A DNA stretch of 37,009 nucleotides from Variovorax sp. CAN15 (GTDB lineage: Bacteria > Pseudomonadota > Gammaproteobacteria > Burkholderiales > Burkholderiaceae_C): contig NZ_JASMRZ010000055.1 of assembly GCF_030462475.1 (NCBI RefSeq), positions 1 through 37,009 on the forward strand. Reading direction: 5' to 3'. This document shows positions 1-8,081 of this stretch, piece after piece. The notes under the pieces were generated by a model. The model worked only from the letters and a program-made list of their open reading frames with translations, searched no databases and had not been told where the DNA came from. The position numbers and the translations under genes are program-made. Each line of letters opens with the position of its first letter. Positions within the stretch are counted from its first letter, which is position 1.

Positions 1-1103
1 GCTCGCCCACAGCTCGCCCACACGAAGCGCCCGCCGATGTTGAAGAGCGACAGCAGCGCGGTGAAGCCGCCCGCCACCACGGCGATGGCCGCGAGCTGCG
101 TCTTGTCGAGTTCGCCGTACCTGGCCGGCAGGTCGATCAGCGCGCCGCCGAACACTTCCTGCAGCATGGGCGAGGCCATGCCGATCACGCCGATGCCCGC
201 GCTCACGTTCATGCACAGCACCAGCCACACGAGCCAGAACTGCGGAATGCCCCAGACCTTCTTCACGTGCACGTGGCGCTGCGTGATCATGGTGTTGCTG
301 GTCTGTGCCGGGGGCGGCGTCCAGCCTTCGGGCTTCCAGCCCGAGGGCGGCACGCGGTAGCCCAGCGCGCCGGCCATCATGAAGACGAAGTAGCCCAGCG
401 CCATGACCACGAAGGTCTGCATCACGCCCACGTCGGTGGCGGTGGAGAAGCGCTTCATCAGGTCGACCGCCAGCGGCGAGCCGATCATCGCGCCGCCGCC
501 GAAGCCCATGATGGCCATGCCGGTGGCCATGCCGCGGCGGTCGGGGAACCACTTGATCAGCGTGCTCACCGGCGAGATGTAGCCCAGCCCGAGGCCGATG
601 CCGCCGATCACGCCCGAGCCGAGGATCATCAGCCAGAACTGGTGCAGGTGAATGCCCAGTGCCGACAGCAGCATGCCGCCGCACCAGCACAGCGCCGACA
701 CCACGCCGGCCTTGCGCGGGCCCGCGCGTTCGAGCCAGCCGCCCCACAGGGCCGCCGAGCAGCCGAGGAAGACGAAGAACAGGGTGTACATCCAGCCGAG
801 GGTGGCCACGCGCCAGTCGCAGCCGGTGGCGAAGAGCTCGGCGAAGAAGCTCATGTCCTTGGCGCAGGCCTGGGCGCCGGTGCCCGCGGTGCCCAGCGCC
901 TTCGACAGCGGCAGCCAGAACACCGAGAAGCCGTAGGCCATGCCGATGCAAAGGTGGATGGCCAATGCGGCCGGTGGGACGAGCCAGCGGTTGAAGCCGG
1001 GGCCCGCGATGATGCGTTCTTTTTCCAGGAAGCCGGGTTGCGTCTGCACCCCTCCCCCAACGACGCGTTCTCCATCGAGAACGCCTGCAGATGAACCTGC
1101 CAT
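1..1103 (-). CDS. OFA-family MFS transporter (oxalate/formate antiporter type), 3' end cut by window
   Basis: Reading the minus strand from the ATG at 1103 gives about 367 residues of a multi-helix membrane protein that runs off the window. The start has a good ribosome site (AAGGAG, 4 bases upstream). Hydrophobic helices alternate with short loops. The MFS loop is seen as WFPDRRGMATGMAIMGFGGG, a hallmark of the OFA subfamily (OxlT-like carboxylate antiporters), and a later stretch reads NIGGRFVWAS, which precedes the SD..GRR motif in this family. The family exchanges small carboxylates such as oxalate and formate across the inner membrane; the substrate here is not shown. It lies downstream of a lysR gene on the same strand, with a palindrome in the gap. 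Oddity: the last bases form an 11-base tandem duplication that breaks the expected motif (see findings). Confidence 0.85.
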   Translation of the reverse strand, partial: MAGSSAGVLDGERVVGGGVQTQPGFLEKERIIAGPGFNRWLVPPAALAIHLCIGMAYGFSVFWLPLSKALGTAGTGAQACAKDMSFFAELFATGCDWRVATLGWMYTLFFVFLGCSAALWGGWLERAGPRKAGVVSALCWCGGMLLSALGIHLHQFWLMILGSGVIGGIGLGLGYISPVSTLIKWFPDRRGMATGMAIMGFGGGAMIGSPLAVDLMKRFSTATDVGVMQTFVVMALGYFVFMMAGALGYRVPPSGWKPEGWTPPPAQTSNTMITQRHVHVKKVWGIPQFWLVWLVLCMNVSAGIGVIGMASPMLQEVFGGALIDLPARYGELDKTQLAAIAVVAGGFTALLSLFNIGGRFVWASCGR

Positions 1104-1183
1104 ATTTCTCCTTGTTCGCCGGATGTGTAAGTTTTTGCTAATCCGGGGCGCGGAGTGTCTGCGAACGGTTTAAGCGCCGTCAA

Positions 1184-1211
1184 ATTCGATCAGGGCATGA
1201 CCTGATTCAAT
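1184..1211. promoter_or_regulatory. palindromic operator candidate upstream of the OFA transporter gene
   Basis: An inverted repeat with perfect inner arms ATCAGG and CCTGAT around six bases, extended outward by partly matching ATT..AAT flanks, 28 bases in all. It lies 81-108 bases upstream of the transporter start and between that gene and lysR. Spaced dyads of this kind are typical LysR-type sites, so the LysR protein encoded next door is the obvious candidate to bind it. This is inference from position and symmetry. Confidence 0.45.
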
Positions 1212-1272
1212 AACTAAATGAGTAGGCCTTTGGTGGCAATCGTCCGATGCTCGCCCGGCGATGAACCGGCGC

Positions 1273-2217
1273 TCACTCGCCGAGCGAGCCGTCATGCTGC
1301 TGCAGATGCGCCTGCCACTCGGGCGCCTGCATGAACGCCAGCGCGGCCTCGAGGGCGCGCGAGGCGCGCACGCCGTCCTGCGTCATGAAGCCGATGGGCG
1401 TGCGCACGTCCGGGGCCACCAGCGGCAGCGCCTCCAGCTCGCGGTGGGTACGCACCGCATCCACCATGCCTCCGGGCAGCACGCTGCTGACGGTGCCCGC
1501 GCTCACCGCGAGCGCCAGAGCCAGCACCGAGTTGGTCTCGATGGCCGGACTCACCGGCGCGCCCGCCTCGCGCAGCGCCTGGTCGACGATGGCGCGGTTG
1601 TGCATGTCGGAGGTGAGCAGGCACAGCGGCAGCCTGCCCGCCTCGGCCCACGAGATCGGCTGGCCGATGCGCAGCTCGTCGGATGAGGGCTTCTTCGCGC
1701 GGCGCAGCAGGAAGTAGTGCTCCACGCTCTGCGGCCAGGCGCTGAGCTTGATGCCCGGCAGGTGCATGCGCTCGGTGTAGCCCAGCGCGAGGTCGATGGA
1801 GAGGCTTTCCAGTCCCGTCTCCAGGTCCTGCGAACTCATCGAGAGCACCGCCGGCACGATGCCCGGGTGCCGCTCCTGCAGCATCGCCGCGAAGCGCGAG
1901 AGCATCGGTATCGCGGTGGGCACGGCCGCCATGCGCAGGCGCCCGTGCGGGTTGTCCACGTCGCTGCGCAGTTCCTGCAGCAGCACCTCGTTGTCGCGCA
2001 GCATGCGCTGCGCAGTGGCCAGCACGCGCTCGCCCTCGTACGTGAGGCCCACGTAAACGCGTGCCCGCTTGACGATGACGACGCCGAACTCGGTTTCCAG
2101 CGCCCGCAGCGCGTTCGACAAGGCCGGTTGCGTGATGTGGCAGGCCTGGGCGGCGCGGCCGAAGTGCTTGTGCTCGTTCAGCGCCACCAGGTAGCGCATC
2201 GAGGCGAGCAGGTTCAT
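1273..2217 (-). CDS. LysR-family transcriptional regulator
   Basis: A 314-residue protein of normal LysR length. The N-terminal winged helix-turn-helix spans about residues 1-60, with the typical FGRAAQACHITQPALSNALR stretch at 19-38 and the wing near LTYEGERVL at 58-66. The rest (about 90-300) is the periplasmic-binding-like effector domain. I chose the ATG at 2217 because the reading frame upstream lies inside apbC and has no LysR character; only 16 bases separate it from the apbC stop, and no strong ribosome site is seen. It lies upstream of the OFA transporter gene on the same strand, so control of that transporter, probably in response to its carboxylate substrate, is the simplest role. 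The effector is unknown. Confidence 0.9.
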   Translation of the reverse strand: MNLLASMRYLVALNEHKHFGRAAQACHITQPALSNALRALETEFGVVIVKRARVYVGLTYEGERVLATAQRMLRDNEVLLQELRSDVDNPHGRLRMAAVPTAIPMLSRFAAMLQERHPGIVPAVLSMSSQDLETGLESLSIDLALGYTERMHLPGIKLSAWPQSVEHYFLLRRAKKPSSDELRIGQPISWAEAGRLPLCLLTSDMHNRAIVDQALREAGAPVSPAIETNSVLALALAVSAGTVSSVLPGGMVDAVRTHRELEALPLVAPDVRTPIGFMTQDGVRASRALEAALAFMQAPEWQAHLQQHDGSLGE

Positions 2218-2233
2218 CTGAAAAGGCCGTTCT

Positions 2234-3325
2234 TCAGGTGTTCTTGCTGATCGAGATCGTCGGGAACTTCGCCGAGAAGTCCTTCGCCTTCTCCGCGATG
2301 CCCACGGCCACGCGGCGGGCCACCGCCTTGTAGATGCCGGCCGCCTCGCCCTCGGGGTCGGACACCACGGTGGGCGCGCCGCTGTCGGCCTGCAGCCGGA
2401 TCCTGATGTCCAGCGGCAGCGCGCCCAGGTACTCCATCTGGTATTCGGCCGCCATCTTCTTGCCGCCGTCGGCGCCGAAGATGTGCTCGGCATGGCCGCA
2501 GTTCGAGCACACGTGCACTGCCATGTTCTCGACGATGCCCAGGATCGGCACGCCGACCTTCTCGAACATCTTGATGCCCTTCTTTGCGTCGAGCAGCGCG
2601 ATGTCCTGCGGCGTGGTGACGATCACCGCACCCGTCATCGGCACGCGCTGGCTCAGCGTGAGCTGGATGTCGCCGGTGCCGGGGGGCATGTCGACGACGA
2701 GGTAGTCGAGGTCTTTCCAGTTGGTCTGGCGCAGCAGCTGCTCCAGCGCCTGGGTGGCCATGGGGCCGCGCCAGATCATGGCCTGGTCCTGGTCGACCAG
2801 GAAGCCGATCGACATCACCTGCACGCCGTGGCGCTCCATGGGCTCCATGGTCTTGCCGTCGGCGCTGTCGGGGCGGCCCTCGATGCCCATCATCATGGGC
2901 TGGCTCGGGCCGTAGATGTCGGCGTCGAGCAGGCCGACCGTGGCGCCTTCGGACGCCAGCGCCAGCGCCAGGTTGGCCGCCGTGGTGCTCTTGCCCACGC
3001 CACCCTTGCCCGAGGCCACCGCGATGATGTTCCTGACGTTGGGCATCAGCTGCACGCCGCGCTGCACCGCGTGGCTGATGACCCTGGTGATGATGTTGAC
3101 CGACACGTTCTCCACGCCCGGCAGCGCCTTGGCGGCCGCCACAAGCTCCTTGCGGATGGCCGCATGCTGGCTCTTGGCCGGGTAGCCGAGTTCGAGGTCG
3201 AACGAGACGTCGCCCTCCGAGACCTGGAGGTTCTTGAACGAACGGGTCGCCGCGAAAGGCTTGCCGGTGTTAGGGTCCTGGACGGCCTTGAGTGCCTCCA
3301 TGAGCCCTTCTGGGGTGAGTGCCAT
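2234..3325 (-). CDS. apbC: iron-sulfur cluster carrier protein ApbC/Mrp
   Basis: A 363-residue Mrp/NBP35-type P-loop ATPase that carries and delivers Fe-S clusters in the cytoplasm. The N-terminal DUF59/MIP18-like domain covers about residues 5-90. The deviant Walker A motif SGKGGVGKS is at 105-113, the Walker B-like stretch VDMPPGTGD at 211-219, and the cluster-binding CxxC pair (CSNC) at 273-276. Length matches E. coli Mrp. The start is the ATG at 3325 with AGGAG eight bases upstream. The lysR gene follows after 16 bases, so co-transcription is possible, but a functional link is not evident. It is divergent from the patatin gene with less than 100 bases between them. Confidence 0.95.
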   Translation of the reverse strand: MALTPEGLMEALKAVQDPNTGKPFAATRSFKNLQVSEGDVSFDLELGYPAKSQHAAIRKELVAAAKALPGVENVSVNIITRVISHAVQRGVQLMPNVRNIIAVASGKGGVGKSTTAANLALALASEGATVGLLDADIYGPSQPMMMGIEGRPDSADGKTMEPMERHGVQVMSIGFLVDQDQAMIWRGPMATQALEQLLRQTNWKDLDYLVVDMPPGTGDIQLTLSQRVPMTGAVIVTTPQDIALLDAKKGIKMFEKVGVPILGIVENMAVHVCSNCGHAEHIFGADGGKKMAAEYQMEYLGALPLDIRIRLQADSGAPTVVSDPEGEAAGIYKAVARRVAVGIAEKAKDFSAKFPTISISKNT

Positions 3326-3411
3326 TGATCAAACTCCTGAATGGCCGGTAGTCTAAGGTGCTCTCCAGGCCCGCACTCCAAGCGCCTCCAATAGCCCGAC
3401 AACGAACAAAA

Positions 3412-4608
3412 ATGCCCGAGACAAGCCCCGTCACAGGTCTCCTGCTCACCGGGGGCGGCGCCCGGGCCGCCTACCAGGTCGGTGTGCTGGAAGCCATTGC
3501 CGAGATCCGCCGCGCGGCCGGCACGGCAATCACCGGCGCGGCCAACCCCTTCCAGGTCATCACAGGTACGTCAGCCGGCGCCATCAACGCGGCGGCGCTG
3601 GCCTGCGGCTGCGACGACTTCGACTACGTGGTGGGCCACATCGCCGAGGTCTGGGGCCAGTTCCGCGCCGAGCAGGTGTACCGCGCCGATTCGCTCTCGG
3701 TGATCGGCAGCGGCACGCGCTGGCGCATGCTGCTCGGCTTCGGGCGCTTCGCGGCCAACTGGATGCGCATCAAGCCGAAGTCGCTGCTGGACAACACGCC
3801 GCTGTCGGAGCTGCTGCAGCGCATGGTGCTTCTCGAGCGCCTGCCGCAGCTCATGAAGGAAGGCCACCTGCAGGCGCTGGCCGTGACCGCGTCGAGCTAC
3901 AGCTCGGGCGAGCACGTCACCTTCTTCGAGGCCGCCGTGCCGATGGAGCCGTGGGTGCGCTCGCAGCGCCTGTCGGTGCGCGACAGCATCACGCATGCGC
4001 ACCTGCTGGCTTCGTCGGCCATTCCCTTCGTGTTCCCGGCCACGGCCCTGCCGATGCAGGGGCACACCGAATACTTCGGAGACGGCTCGATGCGCCAGTC
4101 GGCGCCCATCGCGGCGGCCATACACCTCGGCGCGCAGCGCATCGTGGTGATCGGCGCGGGCCGCATGCACGAGCCGCGCGACGCTACCGCGCCCAACACC
4201 CACAGCGGCTATCCGACCATGGCGCAGATCGCGGGCCATGCGCTGTCGAGCATCTTCCTGGACGCGCTGGCGGTGGACATCGAGCGCCTGCGCCGCATCA
4301 ACCACACGCTGGGGCTGATTCCCGAGGAGGCGCGCGCGGCGAGCAACCTGCGCCCGCTCGACCTGCTGGTGATCTCGCCCTCGGAGCGCCTGGACGTGAT
4401 CGCGGCACGCCACGTCGACGCCCTGCCCGGCGCGGTGCGGCACCTGCTGGGCGGCTCGAAAGTGGCGGCCGACGTGAAGGGCGGCGCGCTCGCGAGCTAC
4501 CTGCTGTTCGAATCGGGCTACACGCGCGAGCTGATGGCGCTGGGGCGCGCCGACACGCTGAATCAGCGCGAAGAGGTGCTGCGATTCTTCGGATGGAAAG
4601 AGGCGTAA
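3412..4608 (+). CDS. patatin-like phospholipase family protein
   Basis: A 398-residue protein with the patatin Ser-Asp dyad. The oxyanion loop TGGGARAAYQ is at residues 13-22, the nucleophile elbow GTSAG at 52-56 (Ser54), and the catalytic Asp lies in DGS at 224-226. The family hydrolyses acyl esters of phospholipids; bacterial members related to RssA/YjjU are often cytoplasmic or membrane associated. No signal peptide is seen. The ATG at 3412 begins directly before the conserved domain; an upstream start at 3358 would add 18 residues of no family character. The C-terminal part (about 250-398) is an extension beyond the minimal patatin fold. The substrate cannot be told from sequence. Confidence 0.88.
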   Translation: MPETSPVTGLLLTGGGARAAYQVGVLEAIAEIRRAAGTAITGAANPFQVITGTSAGAINAAALACGCDDFDYVVGHIAEVWGQFRAEQVYRADSLSVIGSGTRWRMLLGFGRFAANWMRIKPKSLLDNTPLSELLQRMVLLERLPQLMKEGHLQALAVTASSYSSGEHVTFFEAAVPMEPWVRSQRLSVRDSITHAHLLASSAIPFVFPATALPMQGHTEYFGDGSMRQSAPIAAAIHLGAQRIVVIGAGRMHEPRDATAPNTHSGYPTMAQIAGHALSSIFLDALAVDIERLRRINHTLGLIPEEARAASNLRPLDLLVISPSERLDVIAARHVDALPGAVRHLLGGSKVAADVKGGALASYLLFESGYTRELMALGRADTLNQREEVLRFFGWKEA

Positions 4609-4651
4609 AGCCGGCTCCTTCGCACACCGGTCACGATGGACCCGGTGAAGT

Positions 4652-5152
4652 TCAGTCTGGACGTGCCGCTGTCCGGCAGCCAAGCGCTGCCGCAACGGAT
4701 GGCACCGGCATCATCGAACGCAGCAGCAGCGCCACCACGCAGACGATGGGCGCCAGCGCGAGCAGGCGCCCCGGCTCGAAGGCCAGCCCGGCAGCCACGC
4801 CGATGGCGCAGCCGATCCTGATCCATGGAGCGACGGTCTCCCAGCCGCGCCGATGCGTGAAGGCGAAGCCGACAAGCGCGAACCAGCCATAGAGGCCGCC
4901 GAACACGGAGAAGACCCAGCTCAGGAGGTAGTAGACGGTGTCCAGGTCACGGAACACGATCGCCGTGCCCAGGCTCTGCCAGGTGTGGCGCCAGCCGTCG
5001 AAAAGGAAGAAGCCGGTGGCCGATGCAGTCCACCAGAAGAAGGCATAGAGGCTCGCAATGCCGGCCAGCGCGGCGAGCCATGCGAGCGCGCTGCGCGTGA
5101 TGTCGTCGAAGGGCATGTGGTCGCGCCACGCGACGGTGTGTCCGTTGTCCAT
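4652..5152 (-). CDS. small integral membrane protein of unknown function
   Basis: A 166-residue protein that I do not recognise. About four hydrophobic segments are visible, near residues 22-42, 72-98, 112-126 and 130-146, rich in Trp, Phe and Tyr. I chose the ATG at 5152 because GGAG lies six bases upstream; a TTG 24 bases earlier is possible. It is convergent with the patatin gene and follows the yceH-like gene on the same strand after 119 bases. No catalytic or metal-binding motif is apparent. It could be a DUF-type inner membrane protein; no function is proposed. Confidence 0.65.
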   Translation of the reverse strand: MDNGHTVAWRDHMPFDDITRSALAWLAALAGIASLYAFFWWTASATGFFLFDGWRHTWQSLGTAIVFRDLDTVYYLLSWVFSVFGGLYGWFALVGFAFTHRRGWETVAPWIRIGCAIGVAAGLAFEPGRLLALAPIVCVVALLLRSMMPVPSVAAALGCRTAARPD

Positions 5153-5271
5153 GCAGGGCTCCAGGGGTGTTCGCAAGGGAGGCCGAAGTTAGACACCGGA
5201 TGTGCGGGCTGCGTGAAGCCCGTGTGAAATGGCGCGATCAGAGGGTGCTCAAAGGGCACTCGGGGGGCCGG

Positions 5272-5961
5272 TCACCCCGCCTCGGAAATCCCCAGCTCCG
5301 AGCACACCCGCCCCAGCAGCGCCTTCAGCGAAGCCACCTCGACTTCGAGCCGCGCCACGTTGGCCTTGAGCGCCGCGACCTCGCCCAGAGACACGTCGTG
5401 CGACACCTGCCCCGCATCGGACGACACACCGGCAGGCCGCATGGTTTCCTCGGCCGGAGGGCCGCTCAGCAGATGCGCCCAGCGGCTCTCGCGCGCACCG
5501 GGCAGGCGCGGCAGCTTCACCACCAGCGCGCCGGCCGGGCGCTCGGCGAGCTCGTCGAGGAAGCCCTCGACCGACGAGATATCCGCGAAGTTGTGCATGC
5601 GGTCGCAGGCGATGCGCAGTTCGCCCGCGGTCTGCGGGCCGCGCAGCATCAGCACGGTCAGCAGGATCACCGACTGCGACGGGATGCGCAGCACGCGGTC
5701 GACGTTGTGCTCGTAGCGGAAGGCCCGCCCGCCGCTGGTCTCGGCCACGAGGCTGTAGCCCCGCAGGCTGTCGATGGCGGCCTGCACCTGCGACTCGGTA
5801 AGTTCGAGCACCGGGTTGCGGCTTGTCTTCTGGTTGCAGCCCGACACCAGCGAGTTGAGCGTGAGCGGGTAGCTGTCGGGCACGGTGCGCTGCTTCTCGG
5901 CGAGCACGCCGAGCACGCGGGTTTCGACCAGGGAAAGGACTGGAAGGGTTGTCGATGACAT
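5272..5961 (-). CDS. YceH family protein (DUF480)
   Basis: A 229-residue protein whose N-terminal half matches the YceH/UPF0502 family: LSLVETRVLGVLAEKQ at about 9-24, PLTLNSLVSGCNQKTSRNP at 32-50 and the second winged-helix part RGPQTAGELR at 107-116. The family folds as two winged helices, but its molecular role is unknown. The C-terminus (about 190-222) has heptad-like Leu/Val/Ala spacing that suggests a short coiled coil. It begins 36 bases after the stop of the isocitrate dehydrogenase-type gene on the same strand and is probably co-transcribed with it. The ribosome site is weak. Confidence 0.9.
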   Translation of the reverse strand: MSSTTLPVLSLVETRVLGVLAEKQRTVPDSYPLTLNSLVSGCNQKTSRNPVLELTESQVQAAIDSLRGYSLVAETSGGRAFRYEHNVDRVLRIPSQSVILLTVLMLRGPQTAGELRIACDRMHNFADISSVEGFLDELAERPAGALVVKLPRLPGARESRWAHLLSGPPAEETMRPAGVSSDAGQVSHDVSLGEVAALKANVARLEVEVASLKALLGRVCSELGISEAG

Positions 5962-5997
5962 GTGAACTCGAAAAGGGAAACGCGGCCGCAGCGGGAC

Positions 5998-7029
5998 TCA
6001 AGCGCCGTGGATGCGGCTGACCAGCGCCTTCGTGAACGCCGCCGTACCCGCCGTGCCGCCCAGGTCGCCGGTGCGCACCTTGTCGATGTTCAGCGTCTCG
6101 TCGATGGCGCTGCGCAGGCGCGTGGCCAGTTCGGGCAGCTTCACGTGGTCGAGCATCAGCGCGGCGGCCAGCAGCAAGGCAATGGGGTTGGCGATGCCCT
6201 TGCCGGCGATGTCGGGCGCGGAGCCGTGCACCGCCTCGAAGATCGCCGCGTCGGTGCCGATGTTGGCGCCGGGCGCCATGCCCAGGCCGCCGACCAGCCC
6301 GGCCACGAGGTCGGAGAGGATGTCGCCGAACAGGTTGGTCGTGACCAGCATGTCGAACTGCCAGGGGTTGAGCACCAGCTTCATCGCGCAGGCGTCGATG
6401 ATGACCGTGTCGAGCTCGAACTTGCCCTTGTACTTCTTCTCGTAGAGGTCCAGGCCGGTCTCCAGGAAGATGCCCGTGAGCGCCTTCATGATGTTGGCCT
6501 TGTGCACCAGCGTGACCTTCTTGCGGCCGGTGGCCACGGCCGTGTCGAAGGCGTATTCGAGCAGGCGGCGGCTGCCCTGGCGGGTGTTGATGCCGGTGGC
6601 CATGGCCACGGCGTGCGGGTCGCCGTCGATGGGCACGTAGTGCTCGTGGCCGATGTACAGGCCCTCGAGGTTCTCGCGCACGACCATCAGGTCGATCTTG
6701 TCGAAGCGCCCGCCCGGAATGATGGTGCGCGCGGGGCGCAGGTTGGCGTACAGCTGGAATTCCTCGCGCAGCCGCACGTTCGACGAGCGGTAGCCGCCGC
6801 CCGAAGGGGTCTCCAGCGGGCCCTTCAGGGCGAGTCGGGTCTTGCGGATGCTGTCGAGCGTGGCTTGCGGCAGCGGGTCGCCCGAAGCCTTGACGCCGCC
6901 CAGGCCGGCGATCTGCGTGTCCCAGGCGAAAGGCGCCTTCAGCGCGTCGAGCGCGGCCAGCGTGGCGTCGACGATTTCGGGGCCGATGCCGTCGCCGGGG
7001 ATCAGGGTTGCGGGAATGGGAGTGGTCAT
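5998..7029 (-). CDS. isocitrate dehydrogenase family protein, NAD-type
   Basis: A 343-residue member of the isocitrate/isopropylmalate dehydrogenase family. Visible motifs are LIPGDGIGPEI near the N-terminus, the substrate loop SSNVRLREEFQLYANLRPAR, the metal-site stretch NLFGDILSDL, and the cofactor loop HGSAPDIAGKGIANP. The Asp-Ile pair after HGSAP is the arrangement of NAD-using members, whereas NADP-using IDH has Lys-Tyr there. The reaction is oxidative decarboxylation of isocitrate to 2-oxoglutarate; tartrate or other malate-like substrates cannot be excluded. The ATG at 7029 directly precedes the conserved N-terminus; 29 upstream residues in frame lack family character. The yceH-like gene follows in the same orientation. 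Confidence 0.85.
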   Translation of the reverse strand: MTTPIPATLIPGDGIGPEIVDATLAALDALKAPFAWDTQIAGLGGVKASGDPLPQATLDSIRKTRLALKGPLETPSGGGYRSSNVRLREEFQLYANLRPARTIIPGGRFDKIDLMVVRENLEGLYIGHEHYVPIDGDPHAVAMATGINTRQGSRRLLEYAFDTAVATGRKKVTLVHKANIMKALTGIFLETGLDLYEKKYKGKFELDTVIIDACAMKLVLNPWQFDMLVTTNLFGDILSDLVAGLVGGLGMAPGANIGTDAAIFEAVHGSAPDIAGKGIANPIALLLAAALMLDHVKLPELATRLRSAIDETLNIDKVRTGDLGGTAGTAAFTKALVSRIHGA

Positions 7030-7207
7030 GGTGGGGCGCTCAGGTCGATTGGCGAAAAAACTTGAGGAGACCGGCCGCCCGACGTCGTGCGCATCGCTTG
7101 CCACCGGATGCGACACACCAGCGGGCGATCTCCGGCGGGAATCATCCCACGCCAGGGCGCCGCGGCGAAACCAAAGCCTTATTCCCAGCCGGCATCCCGC
7201 CGACGGC

Positions 7208-7879
7208 TCAACGCTCTTCCAGGCCGTCGAGTTCGTAGCTGAAGAGCGGCTCGCCCTTGGAGGTCTTCACTTGCATCTTGATGACGCCGTATTGCGGCGC
7301 GTACCAGGAGTCGACCGAGTTGTCCTCGCCGCGCGAGCTCAGGTGGCAGACGTTCTCGAAAGTGCGCGAGTTGTAGTTCGGCTTCAGTTCCAGGTTCTCG
7401 AAGCCGACGAAGACGTGCTCGGACTGGTACTTGTTTCCGAAGTCGAAGGCCTCGCTGCCGTCCCTGGTCGTCCTGGTGCCCTTGCCCGCCAGCCTGAAGG
7501 TGCCGCCCGGCTTGGCATCGGCCGGAACCTCGGGGAAAGGCGCCGCGAAGACCTCCTTGATGACGACCTTGCTGGCGTCGCCTCCCAGGCCCGCGATGCC
7601 GTATTGCTCGGAACCGAGCCGCTGGCGACCGGTCTCGTCGAAGTACTTCACGCTCTTGACGCCCTGGTCGACGCTCACCACGCCGATCGCGGCCTTGCCC
7701 GCGAACTGGCCCTTGACGATCCGGACCTTCGACCGGTCGCTCAGCGTGTAGGCCAGGCCCGGCTCGAGCTTGAAACAGTCCGCGAAAGATGGTGCTGCTG
7801 CCGTGGCGCTGCCGCTCGCTGCGGCTGCGAATGCCGCGCCCAGAATCGCCCTGAAAACGAATGACTTGTTGCTGTGCAT
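7208..7879 (-). CDS. secreted protein of unknown function
   Basis: A 223-residue protein with a clear Sec signal peptide: KSFVFR, then an Ala-rich hydrophobic core, and an Ala-x-Ala cleavage region near residues 26-29. The mature part is polar and probably beta-rich, with cysteines near residue 35 and in NVCHLSS toward the C-terminus. I do not recognise a family. The start at 7879 is well supported by GGGAGG seven or eight bases upstream. It is divergent from metG, with about 200 bases between the starts, and stands apart from the dehydrogenase gene by about 180 bases. A periplasmic or exported location is all that can be inferred. Confidence 0.75.
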   Translation of the reverse strand: MHSNKSFVFRAILGAAFAAAASGSATAAAPSFADCFKLEPGLAYTLSDRSKVRIVKGQFAGKAAIGVVSVDQGVKSVKYFDETGRQRLGSEQYGIAGLGGDASKVVIKEVFAAPFPEVPADAKPGGTFRLAGKGTRTTRDGSEAFDFGNKYQSEHVFVGFENLELKPNYNSRTFENVCHLSSRGEDNSVDSWYAPQYGVIKMQVKTSKGEPLFSYELDGLEER

Positions 7880-8024
7880 TGGAATCCTCCCTGGTTTTTG
7901 GAGGGCGGATGATGCCATGCACTTCCGGCGGGTTTGTCAACACATCGTGAGCAGCCGGCAGCATCAGTGGGATGCGGCGTGAGGGTCGATAGCGCCACCC
8001 GATCCGCCCCAGGGCCGCGCGACC

Positions 8025-8030
8025 TAAAAT
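8025..8030 (+). promoter_or_regulatory. candidate -10 element for metG
   Basis: TAAAAT 52 bases upstream of the metG start, within the 200-base gap between divergent genes. No convincing -35 element lies 16-18 bases further upstream, so this is only a candidate. Confidence 0.3.
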
Positions 8031-8081
8031 GCCCGGTTCCCCCGTCAGCCACTCCCGACACTCCCGAAAGCGCCCTCCCCG

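Noticed and set aside
1104..1272. A sigma-70 promoter with TTGACG as -35 for the transporter.
   Set aside because: No acceptable -10 hexamer at 16-18 bases, so not listed as a feature.
7880..8081. A riboswitch or T-box leader before metG.
   Set aside because: No specifier or conserved core sequence is visible, and such leaders are rare in this group.
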